From: an uncultured Lachnospiraceae bacterium | GTDB taxonomy: Bacteria; Bacillota_A; Clostridia; Lachnospirales; Lachnospiraceae | DNA: 6,394 bases | Direction: 5' to 3' | Assembly (NCBI GenBank): GCA_910585855.1 | Contig: CAJUGZ010000252.1 | Location: forward strand, 1-6,394 | Shown: positions 1 to 5,876 of the stretch, one piece after another | Layout: each line of letters begins with the position of its first letter | Numbering within the stretch: position 1 is the stretch's first letter | Notes under the pieces: generated by a model | Told to the model about the DNA's origin: nothing | Database searches by the model: none | The model's input: only the letters and a program-made list of their open reading frames with translations | Translations under genes and position numbers: made by a program

Positions 1-63
1 CTGCCCACCGTTTTCGAATCTGGCTGTTTCTTGACCCCGGAACAAAAAAAGAATTGTATCCAA
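1..63 (+). repeat. Dispersed repeat, copy 1 (cut by window edge)
   Basis: This stretch aligns without gaps to 6181-6243, with 8 mismatches in 63 positions by hand count. The similarity stops abruptly after the shared ATCCAA. It contains a small stem, TGTTTC (25-30) with GGAACA (39-44), followed by a seven-A run. The same stem exists in copy 2, and the substitution at position 40 leaves a G-U wobble if the plus strand is transcribed. Copy 2 is the right arm of a larger inverted-repeat element, so the rest of a matching element may lie upstream of the window. No protein is supported here. Confidence 0.8.
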
Positions 64-215
64 ACGTTGCGAAAGACTTGTTCTGTAAGAAAAGAAAACA
101 TTATTTCTGCCGTATTCCAACTAACCGCCTCTAGCGTTCGGTGAAAGCAGATCCTTTTCGGCAGCATCTTATGTTCAAAAGCTAAGAAAGATAGAAACAG
201 AATAAACTTACAAAA

Positions 216-243
216 TTAGATGATTTTTCTGGTTAAGTATGAT
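216..243 (+). promoter_or_regulatory. Possible sigma-A-type promoter
   Basis: TTAGAT (216-221) and TATGAT (238-243) are separated by 16 bases. The -10 matches TATAAT at five of six positions, but the -35 is poor (three of six). In DNA this AT-rich such matches are common, so this is only a candidate for the transcript that would read the kinase remnant and perhaps the coiled-coil and chemoreceptor genes. Confidence 0.25.
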
Positions 244-270
244 ATATTAATACTGATAGTAAATTGTTTA

Positions 271-303
271 AGATTTTGTGAAGAAATAGATTTTGTAAGA
301 AAT
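271..303 (+). repeat. Imperfect tandem duplication in 5' leader
   Basis: AGATTTTGTGAAGAAAT (271-287) is followed immediately by AGATTTTGTAAGAAAT (288-303). The second unit differs only by lack of one G. The pair sits just upstream of the start codon at 311/317. It could be a replication-slippage product or two binding sites for a regulator; nothing in the sequence decides between these. Confidence 0.6.
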
Positions 304-310
304 ATAGGTA

Positions 311-696
311 ATGAAAATGAAGAATGTAATACATATTTATGGAGCATCTGGTTCAGGAGTTTCTACATTGGGCAGAAAAATCAGTGAAGAATTGGGGATG
401 AATTGATTCCATTATTTACATTAGCAATTAGACTTGTTACAGATACAAAAATAAGAATCGAAAGATTAGAGATTAGGGAAAAGCAAAAATTTGGAAACCG
501 AATTATGTCCAAGGGTGATATGTATATAAATCATATGGAATTTATGGAATGGGCAAAAAAATATGATACTGGCAGTGTCGATATGAGAAGTAAGGCAAAA
601 CATGATGAATGGCAGAAGGGGTTACTTTGCAAACAGATTATTTTAAATGGTGCAGATGACTTGGAGGAAAATTTTAAGAAGATATATGATAAATAA
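311..696 (+). pseudogene. Nucleotide-kinase-like P-loop protein, internally deleted
   Basis: The N-terminal piece starts at ATG 311 or 317 and reads IHIYGASGSGVSTLG, a Walker-A-like loop of the adenylate/shikimate-kinase-like ATPases. It then hits TGA at 404-406. From about 396 a second frame continues with DELIPLFTLAIRL and runs to TAA 694-696. It contains RIERLEIRE, a DMRSKAKHDEW segment and the C-terminal stretch NGADDLEENFKKI, which I recognise as the C-terminal half of the same family. The two halves are in different frames. About 50-60 residues that would normally lie between them (the region after the P-loop, with the acidic nucleotide-binding strand) appear to be missing, judging from a usual size near 180 residues. 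I read this as one gene inactivated by a deletion that also shifted the frame. The TTG at 403 could begin the second half but has no good ribosome binding site. Confidence 0.75.
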
Positions 697-973
697 AATG
701 GCAGCAGAAAAAAGACGGCATGAGCTGGAAAGCAAAGAAAAAGAAATACTGTTAGAACAAAGAAATCTGCAGGATAAATCAAAATATCTTCAGACCGGTT
801 TAGAGTGTGAGGCTGCTTATCAGAAAAGAAGAGAGAAGATTTGGATTGATGATTTGCAGGGTATACAACAAAAATTAAAAGAGCGGATAATCATTTATGA
901 GAGGTTTGTCCGAAGTACAAAACGGTATATGACAGAGATAATATCCAGATTTACCTTGAAAAAAGAGAATTAG
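686..973 (+). CDS. Small coiled-coil protein of unknown function
   Basis: I do not recognise this protein. From ATG 686 it is about 95 residues, with no signal peptide or membrane segment. It is very rich in Lys, Glu, Arg and Gln, with heptad-like spacing of Leu/Ile over most of its length (for example ELESKEKEILLEQRNLQ), so it should be mostly helical coiled coil and cytoplasmic. The start is uncertain: ATG 647, 686 and 698 are in frame and none has an ideally spaced ribosome binding site. The 686 start overlaps the last codons of the kinase remnant. The stop at 971-973 overlaps the GAGGAG site of the chemoreceptor, whose ATG is 14 bases on, so the two are probably co-transcribed and translationally coupled. 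This suggests, but does not show, a link to signalling. It could also be the tail of a longer gene lost in the same rearrangement. Confidence 0.6.
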   Translation: MINKMAAEKRRHELESKEKEILLEQRNLQDKSKYLQTGLECEAAYQKRREKIWIDDLQGIQQKLKERIIIYERFVRSTKRYMTEIISRFTLKKEN

Positions 974-987
974 AGGAGAGTTTTTCT

Positions 988-3057
988 ATGAAGAGTAAGA
1001 GCATTTTTAAGCAAATGCTAGTACCAATGATAGTGATTGTTGCTTTGCTTGCTGTAGTATTGGTAACAATTATTGCAGTATTTTTTACCTCTTTTTATAA
1101 AAGAGAGATTCAAAAAAGAAATAAAGAACGTACAGAATTGTTGGCAGAAAGTATTCAGATATTTGTAGATGGTGCTTATAATATAGCAGAAGAACTATCT
1201 GTAAATCCAAGCATTTTATCAATGCAGACTGCGATACAGACTCCCATTCTTAAAAATTGTACAGAGAGAAATCCCTATTTTGAATTGCTGTATGTGCAAG
1301 GAATAGATGGGATGCAAACAGGGCGATCAACTGGAGAACTGGCAGATCGCTCTTTGCGTTGGTGGTTTATACAGGTGATGGAGTTACAAAAACCGTTTGT
1401 ATCAAAGTCCTATTATTCGGTAAATACGGGTATGCCTTGTGCATCTATTTTTTTTCCAATGTATGAAAAGGGAAATTTAGTTGGTGTTTTTGCGGCAGAT
1501 TTAAAATTAAATTATTTACAGAATATGATGCAGGAATATTCTAATACACAGCATAACGAAATTTCTTTTGTAATAGACGGAGAAGGAATAGTAGTTGCGC
1601 ATCCAGACAGTATACAGATCGAAGAGCAATATAATTATAAAACATTGACAAAAACGATTTCTAAAAAGGATGCAAATGGACAGATACTAACAGATAAGGA
1701 TGGAAATATTGTTACAGAAGAACAAGAATTGGATCTTTCACAGGGTTTTCAGGATGTAATTGGATTGGTTATGTCTGGAAAGGACGGAATAGAAGAAATT
1801 TCTTATAATGAAAAAGATTATTATATTAGTTATGTTCCAATTTATTTAAAAGGAACATCGGATTCTTGGTCTGTTTTGACTATGCAGGAAAAATCTTCTG
1901 TTACGATGATAGTAAATCAAGTTGTTGTTTTGCTGACAGTGATTGTATTAGTTTTTATTATTGTAGCAGTAATAGTAATTACTATATTAGCAAGAAATTT
2001 GACAAAACCGATTATATTATTAAATAAGCTGGTAGGAAATGCTGCTGAGGGAAATTTCTCGATACAGGCAGATGAAAGCAGCCAAAATGAATTGGGTATG
2101 CTTTCTAAAAATTTTAACAATATGATTGCTAAAATATCAGGTGTACTAAATAAACTTGCGGTTTTTTCATCAGAGGTAGTACAAAGCTCTGGTCATTTGG
2201 ATGATATTGAAAATAATATCGGTATTATCAATGAATCGGTACATAGGATTTCGAAAGGGACAGAAGAACAGAAGCAGGATACAGAACAAGCACTTTTACG
2301 TACAAATGAGATGGTTGAAAAATTTCAGCAATTAATTGAACAAAGCGAACAGCTTATGGAAGATACAAAACATTCGATAGAAGCGGGAAAAAACGGGCTT
2401 CAAAATGTAGAAGAACTGAATAAATGCAATGATATTACAATAAAGAAAATGGAAGCAGCTTATAAAACAATTATGAGTTTAGAAGAGCGATCGCAGAAGG
2501 TTTCAGAGATTATAGTTACGATTAATGAAATTTCATCTAAAACAAAATTATTGTCATTAAATGCAGGAATAGAGGCAGCTCGTTCAGGAGAACAAGGGAA
2601 GGGATTTGCAGTAGTAGCAAAATCAATCGGCAGTTTGGCATCGGATTCGGCAGAGGCTACTATGAATATTGAGCAGATTATTCAGATGCTTTGTACAGAA
2701 ATTGAAAATATTGTAAAAGATATGGTACAGATGAAAGAGGATATGATGATGCAGTCTAATGCAGTAGTAGAAGTTGGCAGTATTTTTGCAGGATTTGAGG
2801 AAATGAACAATAAGATTGCGGTGTCTGTAGGAGAAATGGAGCATATGGTACAGGAAATGTATGAGATTAATCGTTCGATTGTAGAAGCGGTAGAAAGGAT
2901 TCAGACCATTTCAAAAAGTACAGCGCAGCTTACAGAAAAATCGTCGATATCTTTACAGGAACAGTATAATGGAATTCGTGTGGTAGCAGAACGGGTAAAA
3001 AATTTATCGGAAGCTTCTTCTCATATGGAACAGGAGATGTCTATGTTAAAAGAGTAG
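988..3057 (+). CDS. Methyl-accepting chemotaxis protein with dCache sensor
   Basis: This is a 689-residue transmembrane chemoreceptor. Membrane segment 1 is at about 11-33. An extracellular double-Cache-type ligand domain spans about 38-305, and membrane segment 2 about 309-335. A HAMP linker follows (about 336-388, with the usual Pro after TM2 in NLTKPI), then a long helical signalling domain to the C-terminus. The hairpin tip is recognisable at about 515-545 (LNAGIEAARSGEQGKGFAVVA). The sensor contains R124-x-W126-F127, a Tyr pair at 142-143 and D171. These resemble the amino-acid-binding signature described for dCache_1AA domains, so an amino-acid-like ligand is possible. The tip departs from consensus after AVVA (KSIGSLA in place of the usual xEVRxLA). 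No C-terminal CheR/CheB pentapeptide is seen. The start is fixed by GAGGAG at 973-978, nine bases before the ATG. No cheA, cheW or flagellar genes are in the window, so it must signal to a core encoded elsewhere. Confidence 0.95.
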   Translation: MKSKSIFKQMLVPMIVIVALLAVVLVTIIAVFFTSFYKREIQKRNKERTELLAESIQIFVDGAYNIAEELSVNPSILSMQTAIQTPILKNCTERNPYFELLYVQGIDGMQTGRSTGELADRSLRWWFIQVMELQKPFVSKSYYSVNTGMPCASIFFPMYEKGNLVGVFAADLKLNYLQNMMQEYSNTQHNEISFVIDGEGIVVAHPDSIQIEEQYNYKTLTKTISKKDANGQILTDKDGNIVTEEQELDLSQGFQDVIGLVMSGKDGIEEISYNEKDYYISYVPIYLKGTSDSWSVLTMQEKSSVTMIVNQVVVLLTVIVLVFIIVAVIVITILARNLTKPIILLNKLVGNAAEGNFSIQADESSQNELGMLSKNFNNMIAKISGVLNKLAVFSSEVVQSSGHLDDIENNIGIINESVHRISKGTEEQKQDTEQALLRTNEMVEKFQQLIEQSEQLMEDTKHSIEAGKNGLQNVEELNKCNDITIKKMEAAYKTIMSLEERSQKVSEIIVTINEISSKTKLLSLNAGIEAARSGEQGKGFAVVAKSIGSLASDSAEATMNIEQIIQMLCTEIENIVKDMVQMKEDMMMQSNAVVEVGSIFAGFEEMNNKIAVSVGEMEHMVQEMYEINRSIVEAVERIQTISKSTAQLTEKSSISLQEQYNGIRVVAERVKNLSEASSHMEQEMSMLKE

Positions 3058-3104
3058 ATTTTCTCATGGAGGGACGCTGAAAGCGGAAAATAAGGAGGGA
3101 CAAA

Positions 3105-4214
3105 ATGAAACAGCAGTTTCCAGATTATACAAATTGTATTGCAAATTTGGCAAATTCGATATTAAAAGATTTTGGAATTGATGAAGAACGAAAGGGGATG
3201 CCGTCGGTAGACTTTTATTTAAAAAAGAGCTATAAAAATGTTGTTGTTCTTTTATTAGATGGAATGGGAAGCTGTATTCTTCAGAGAAATCTGGATAGGG
3301 ATGGATTTTTCAATTCTCATTTAGTGGAAACTTATAGTTCTGTGTTTCCGCCTACAACGGTAGCAGCAACAATATCAATGGCAAGCGGATTGACACCATA
3401 TGAGCATAGCTGGTTAGGATGGGATTGTTACTATCCGCAGATTGATAAAAATGTGACTGTTTTTTTAAATCGGGAAACCGGAACAGACAGATTGGCGGCA
3501 GAATATCCGGTTGCTTGGACCTATTGCGGTTATAAAAGCGTAGCGAAGAAAATTAGAGAAAGTGGTAAAAAAGCGTTTGAAGTAATTCCGTTTATTGAGC
3601 CGTTTCCAGATTCTTTTGATAAAGTTTGCCGCCAGATTCAGAGTTTAGCAAGGCAGCCCGGAAAGAAGTATATTTATGGCTATTGGGATGAACCAGATGG
3701 TACGATGCATAAAAAGGGATGTTATGGAGTGGATGCAAAGCAGGTAGTTCGAGATTTGGAAAAGCGGGTGCAGCAATTATGTGAAGAATTGGAGGATGCC
3801 CTTATTATAGTTACAGCGGATCATGGTCATATGGATTCAAAAGGGGTGTCACTTACAGAGTATCCAAAGATAATGGAGTGTTTGGTGCGGATGCCGTCGA
3901 TAGAGCCTAGAGCACTGAATTTATTTATAAAAAAAGAAAAACGGCAGCAGTTTGAACAGGAATTTCAGAAAGAGTTTGGGAAAAAATTTCTTCTTTGGAC
4001 AAAGGAGCAGGTGATTGAGAAGAAATTGTTTGGAATGGGAAAGGAGCATCCGAATTTTCAAGGGATGCTGGGTGACTATTTGGCGGTTGCAATAGATGAT
4101 TTGTCAATTTATTCTACAAAAGAAGAAAAGGATTTTTTTATTGGTGTACATGCAGGACTTACAGAAGATGAGATGAAAATACCGTTGATTATAATAGAGA
4201 AGGATTCTAAGTAA
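3105..4214 (+). CDS. Alkaline phosphatase superfamily phosphodiesterase
   Basis: This 369-residue protein has no signal peptide, so it is probably cytosolic. It matches the type I phosphodiesterase / nucleotide pyrophosphatase branch of the alkaline phosphatase superfamily, which hydrolyses phosphate mono- or diesters with two metal ions. Visible metal and catalytic motifs, in order, are LLLDGMG with D52; FPPTTVAA with T84/T85 as candidate nucleophile; DGTMH with D198 and H202; TADHGHMD with D239 and H240; and GVHAG with H349. The set is complete and in family order, and the length is normal. The start is supported by AAGGAGG at 3092-3098. It begins 47 bases after the chemoreceptor stop with no terminator visible between them, so the two are probably co-transcribed. 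The substrate cannot be read from sequence. Nucleotide pyrophosphatase, phosphoglycerol-type or phosphonoacetate-type activities are all possible within this fold. Confidence 0.93.
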   Translation: MKQQFPDYTNCIANLANSILKDFGIDEERKGMPSVDFYLKKSYKNVVVLLLDGMGSCILQRNLDRDGFFNSHLVETYSSVFPPTTVAATISMASGLTPYEHSWLGWDCYYPQIDKNVTVFLNRETGTDRLAAEYPVAWTYCGYKSVAKKIRESGKKAFEVIPFIEPFPDSFDKVCRQIQSLARQPGKKYIYGYWDEPDGTMHKKGCYGVDAKQVVRDLEKRVQQLCEELEDALIIVTADHGHMDSKGVSLTEYPKIMECLVRMPSIEPRALNLFIKKEKRQQFEQEFQKEFGKKFLLWTKEQVIEKKLFGMGKEHPNFQGMLGDYLAVAIDDLSIYSTKEEKDFFIGVHAGLTEDEMKIPLIIIEKDSK

Positions 4215-4248
4215 TTATATTTGGAGTGCTGTTTGGTGAGGTGGGAAT

Positions 4249-4689
4249 ATGTTTCGGTTTTTTGAACCTATAAGGTAGGAAATTGAAAAGTGTGCAGAGG
4301 TTTATCTATCTGCTTATAGTGCGAAACCATGGAATGAAAAATTTGATAAATCTGCAGTAGAGAATTATTTATTGAGTTATTGTGGTTCTGATTCAAGAAA
4401 GTGTTTTGGAATAGCAGAAGGTGATCATATAATTGGAATTGCTTTAGTTTTGCTTGTTCCTAGTATAGGGACATCTTATCTTAGAGTGGAGGATTTTTGT
4501 ATTGAATTGGAAAGTCAAAGAAAAGGGTATGGAACTTTGTTGATTAATAGTATTTTTAAGAAAGCATTAGAATTAGGATGCGATTCCATTCTTCTAGGAA
4601 CACAGAAAAATTTTCCTTCTCATCGGTTTTATCTAAAAAATGGATTTGTTGAGGTAGAATCTATCTTACTGTATGGTAAGATAAAATAG
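4249..4689 (+). pseudogene. GNAT N-acetyltransferase interrupted by in-frame TAG
   Basis: Reading from ATG 4249, preceded by a GAGGTGGG purine tract at 4238-4245, the frame gives MFRFFEPIR, then TAG at 4276-4278. It then continues open for 136 more codons to TAG 4687-4689. The post-stop segment EIEKCAEVYLSAYSAKPWNE is typical GNAT N-terminal sequence, followed by the beta strands and the acetyl-CoA motif A, Q-R-K-G-Y-G, in ESQRKGYGTLL. The C-terminal FYLKNGF motif is also intact. The total of about 146 residues is normal for the family. After the TAG the first in-frame alternative start is TTG 4372, which would delete about 41 conserved residues and has no good ribosome binding site. I therefore read this as a recent nonsense mutation in an otherwise undamaged gene. 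A sequencing error or rare suppression would also explain it. Confidence 0.75.
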
Positions 4690-4744
4690 AGAGTCTGTAG
4701 TTAATATTGGTAGAATTCTAGAAGTAGTAAAATGAAAAAAGGTG

Positions 4745-4750
4745 AAAGGA
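4745..4750 (+). promoter_or_regulatory. Ribosome binding site that sets the lipoprotein start
   Basis: AAAGGA lies nine bases before ATG 4760. A longer frame is open from GTG 4742, but that codon falls before this site and would add six charged residues ahead of the signal peptide. This argues for 4760. Confidence 0.7.
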
Positions 4751-4759
4751 AATGGGAAG

Positions 4760-5356
4760 ATGAAGAAATGGTTAAGGTTTTTTTTAGGATTTTTACTTTC
4801 ATTTTTAATGATTGGATGCAGTGCGGTAACGCCGCAGATGTCAGTAGAAAGGACAATTGGAACAGTTGAACAGCAATTTGATTCGACACAGGCAAGTGTA
4901 CCTGATGAAAATGAGAGATCGGATTTAAAAGAAAAAGAATCGGATCAGACGGAAGAGGAAAGTGAGGAAGAAAGGAAAGAGTCCAGTGTATCAGAAGAGG
5001 AAATTGCATTACCAGAAGACGGAACTTATTCCTCAAAGGAAGAGGTAGCAGAATATATTTTTTTATATGGTCATTTACCATCTAATTTTATTACAAAGAA
5101 AGATGCTGAAAAACTGGGATGGAAGGGAGGTTCATTAGAACCTTTTGCTCCCGGAATGTGTATTGGGGGAAGCCGTTTTGGAAATTATGAAGGGCTTTTG
5201 CCTGAGAAAGAAGGGCGTTTTTATACAGAATGTGATATTGATACACTAGGAGCAGAGAAACGAGGTGCGAAACGAATTGTATTTTCTAATGATGGTTTGA
5301 TTTATTATACAGAAGATCATTATAAATCGTTTGAACTTTTATACGGAGAGGAATAG
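4760..5356 (+). CDS. Barnase-type ribonuclease lipoprotein
   Basis: This 198-residue protein has a short basic N-terminus (MKKWLR), a hydrophobic stretch of about 6-19 and a lipobox-like LMIGC with C20 as predicted lipidation site. M at -3 is slightly atypical. Residues 21-85 are a low-complexity, Glu/Ser-rich acidic tether. Residues 86-198 form a complete barnase (microbial guanyl-specific RNase) domain that aligns closely with Bacillus barnase: HLPSNFITKKDAEKLGW, IGGSRFGNYEGLLP, ECDID, RGAKRIVFSNDGLIYYTEDHY. By eye, K113, E157, R168, R172, H187 and Y188 match barnase K27, E73, R83, R87, H102 and Y103, and E144 matches base-binding E60. The enzyme should therefore cleave single-stranded RNA outside the membrane, tethered to the cell surface. 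Barnase R59 is replaced by Y143, and there are two domain cysteines (C134, C158) that barnase lacks. A barstar gene follows 37 bp downstream, as expected for a toxin-inhibitor pair. Confidence 0.93.
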   Translation: MKKWLRFFLGFLLSFLMIGCSAVTPQMSVERTIGTVEQQFDSTQASVPDENERSDLKEKESDQTEEESEEERKESSVSEEEIALPEDGTYSSKEEVAEYIFLYGHLPSNFITKKDAEKLGWKGGSLEPFAPGMCIGGSRFGNYEGLLPEKEGRFYTECDIDTLGAEKRGAKRIVFSNDGLIYYTEDHYKSFELLYGEE

Positions 5357-5379
5357 TTGTCAACTGTCTGCTGTAAATG

Positions 5380-5385
5380 AAAGGA
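5380..5385 (+). promoter_or_regulatory. Ribosome binding site that sets the barstar start
   Basis: AAAGGA is eight bases before ATG 5394. The open frame extends upstream to a TTG at 5331 inside the ribonuclease gene, but the extra 21 residues are not part of the barstar fold. The 90-residue product from 5394 has the family's normal length. Confidence 0.75.
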
Positions 5386-5393
5386 TTTTAGAT

Positions 5394-5666
5394 ATGAATA
5401 TTTGTGTATTAGATGGAAGAGAAATTAAGGATAGAGAGATGCTGCATGATACATTAGCAGTTTCATTAGGATTTCCAGATTGGTATGGCAGAAATTTAGA
5501 TGCGCTATATGATTGTTTAACAGACTTGCAGGAAGAGATAGAGATTTATTTTTTATATGAAAGTGCTGTGGAGGAGCATTTAAAAAATTATATGCAGGAT
5601 TTTATAAAAGTAGTGGATAGAGCAAAAGAAGAAAATCCTAAAATAAGATGGAATAAATTTGATTAG
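5394..5666 (+). CDS. Barstar-family ribonuclease inhibitor
   Basis: This 90-residue acidic cytoplasmic protein of barstar length has the family hallmark WYGRNLDALYDCLTD at 30-44. Bacillus barstar has YYGENLDALWDCLTG at the same place. D36 and D40 correspond to barstar D35 and D39, the acidic residues that plug the RNase active site. Y39 replaces W38 and W30 replaces Y29. Near the C-terminus VDRAK (74-78) aligns with FREAK, putting R76 where barstar has E76. The gene lies directly behind the barnase-like lipoprotein in the same transcript, so its job is probably to bind any RNase that stays in or re-enters the cytoplasm. Its upstream neighbour has its own ribosome binding site, and a terminator follows. 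The family call is firm; exclusive pairing with the adjacent enzyme is inference. Confidence 0.93.
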   Translation: MNICVLDGREIKDREMLHDTLAVSLGFPDWYGRNLDALYDCLTDLQEEIEIYFLYESAVEEHLKNYMQDFIKVVDRAKEENPKIRWNKFD

Positions 5667-5720
5667 GAAATGTATCGTGCTGTTTTATTATATAAATTTA
5701 ATGAAAGGTAATGAAAGGCA

Positions 5721-5766
5721 AAAATGCTTTAAAACTAAGAAACGCTTGGATTTAAAGCTTTTTTTG
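5721..5766 (+). terminator. Rho-independent terminator after the barstar gene
   Basis: GCTTTAAA (5726-5733) and TTTAAAGC (5751-5758) form an eight-base stem with a 17-base loop, followed by seven T (5759-5765). The AAAA before the stem can pair further with the T run. It lies 54 bases after the barstar stop and probably ends the ribonuclease-inhibitor transcript. Confidence 0.75.
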
Positions 5767-5876
5767 TGTTAATTATTTTTTGCTTTTTTTATAGGATTTT
5801 GGCGTTTTCTTTTCTATTTGATTTATTAAAAAGTTGTAAATTAGTGAATCTTCAATTAGTTTTTTGGATAGAGGAC
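5767..5876. other. AT-rich intergenic stretch, nothing recognised
   Basis: This stretch between the terminator and the left inverted arm is highly AT-rich, with T-runs. An open frame crosses it on the plus strand into the repeat element, but it has no ribosome binding site and no protein-like composition, so no gene is called. Confidence 0.5.

Larger units (their letters stand above)
64..310. other. Non-coding stretch upstream of broken kinase gene
   Basis: No open frame with a ribosome binding site is visible on either strand. Positions 64-190 are less AT-rich than what follows and contain short complementary stretches such as TGCCG near 108-112 and CGGCA near 159-163, but no clear terminator or RNA gene fold. 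Positions 190-310 are strongly AT-rich and look like a promoter and leader region for the gene remnant that begins at 311 or 317. Confidence 0.5.

Noticed and set aside
531..782. Minus-strand frame of 83 codons with a hydrophobic N-terminus
   Set aside because: It is antisense to the kinase remnant and the charged coiled-coil gene, which explains the Phe/Leu-rich composition. No ribosome binding site was seen.
4662..4683. Perfect 8-bp stem TATCTTAC/GTAAGATA at the end of the GNAT frame
   Set aside because: It is not followed by a T run on either strand, so I do not call a terminator. It overlaps the last coding residues and could be chance in AT-rich DNA.
4690..4744. Search for a promoter before the ribonuclease lipoprotein
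   Set aside because: TAGAAT-like and TAATAT-like hexamers occur, but none has a credible -35 at 16-18 bases. Transcription could start here or read in from the upstream genes.
4701..5081. Minus-strand open frame opposite the ribonuclease gene
   Set aside because: It is the antisense of the acidic Glu/Ser-rich tether, which gives a Leu/Ser/Pro/Phe-rich translation. It is a shadow of the real gene.
5700..5720. Tandem ten-base repeat AATGAAAGGT / AATGAAAGGC
   Set aside because: Two short low-complexity units after the barstar stop, with no following open frame of protein quality. It is probably incidental.
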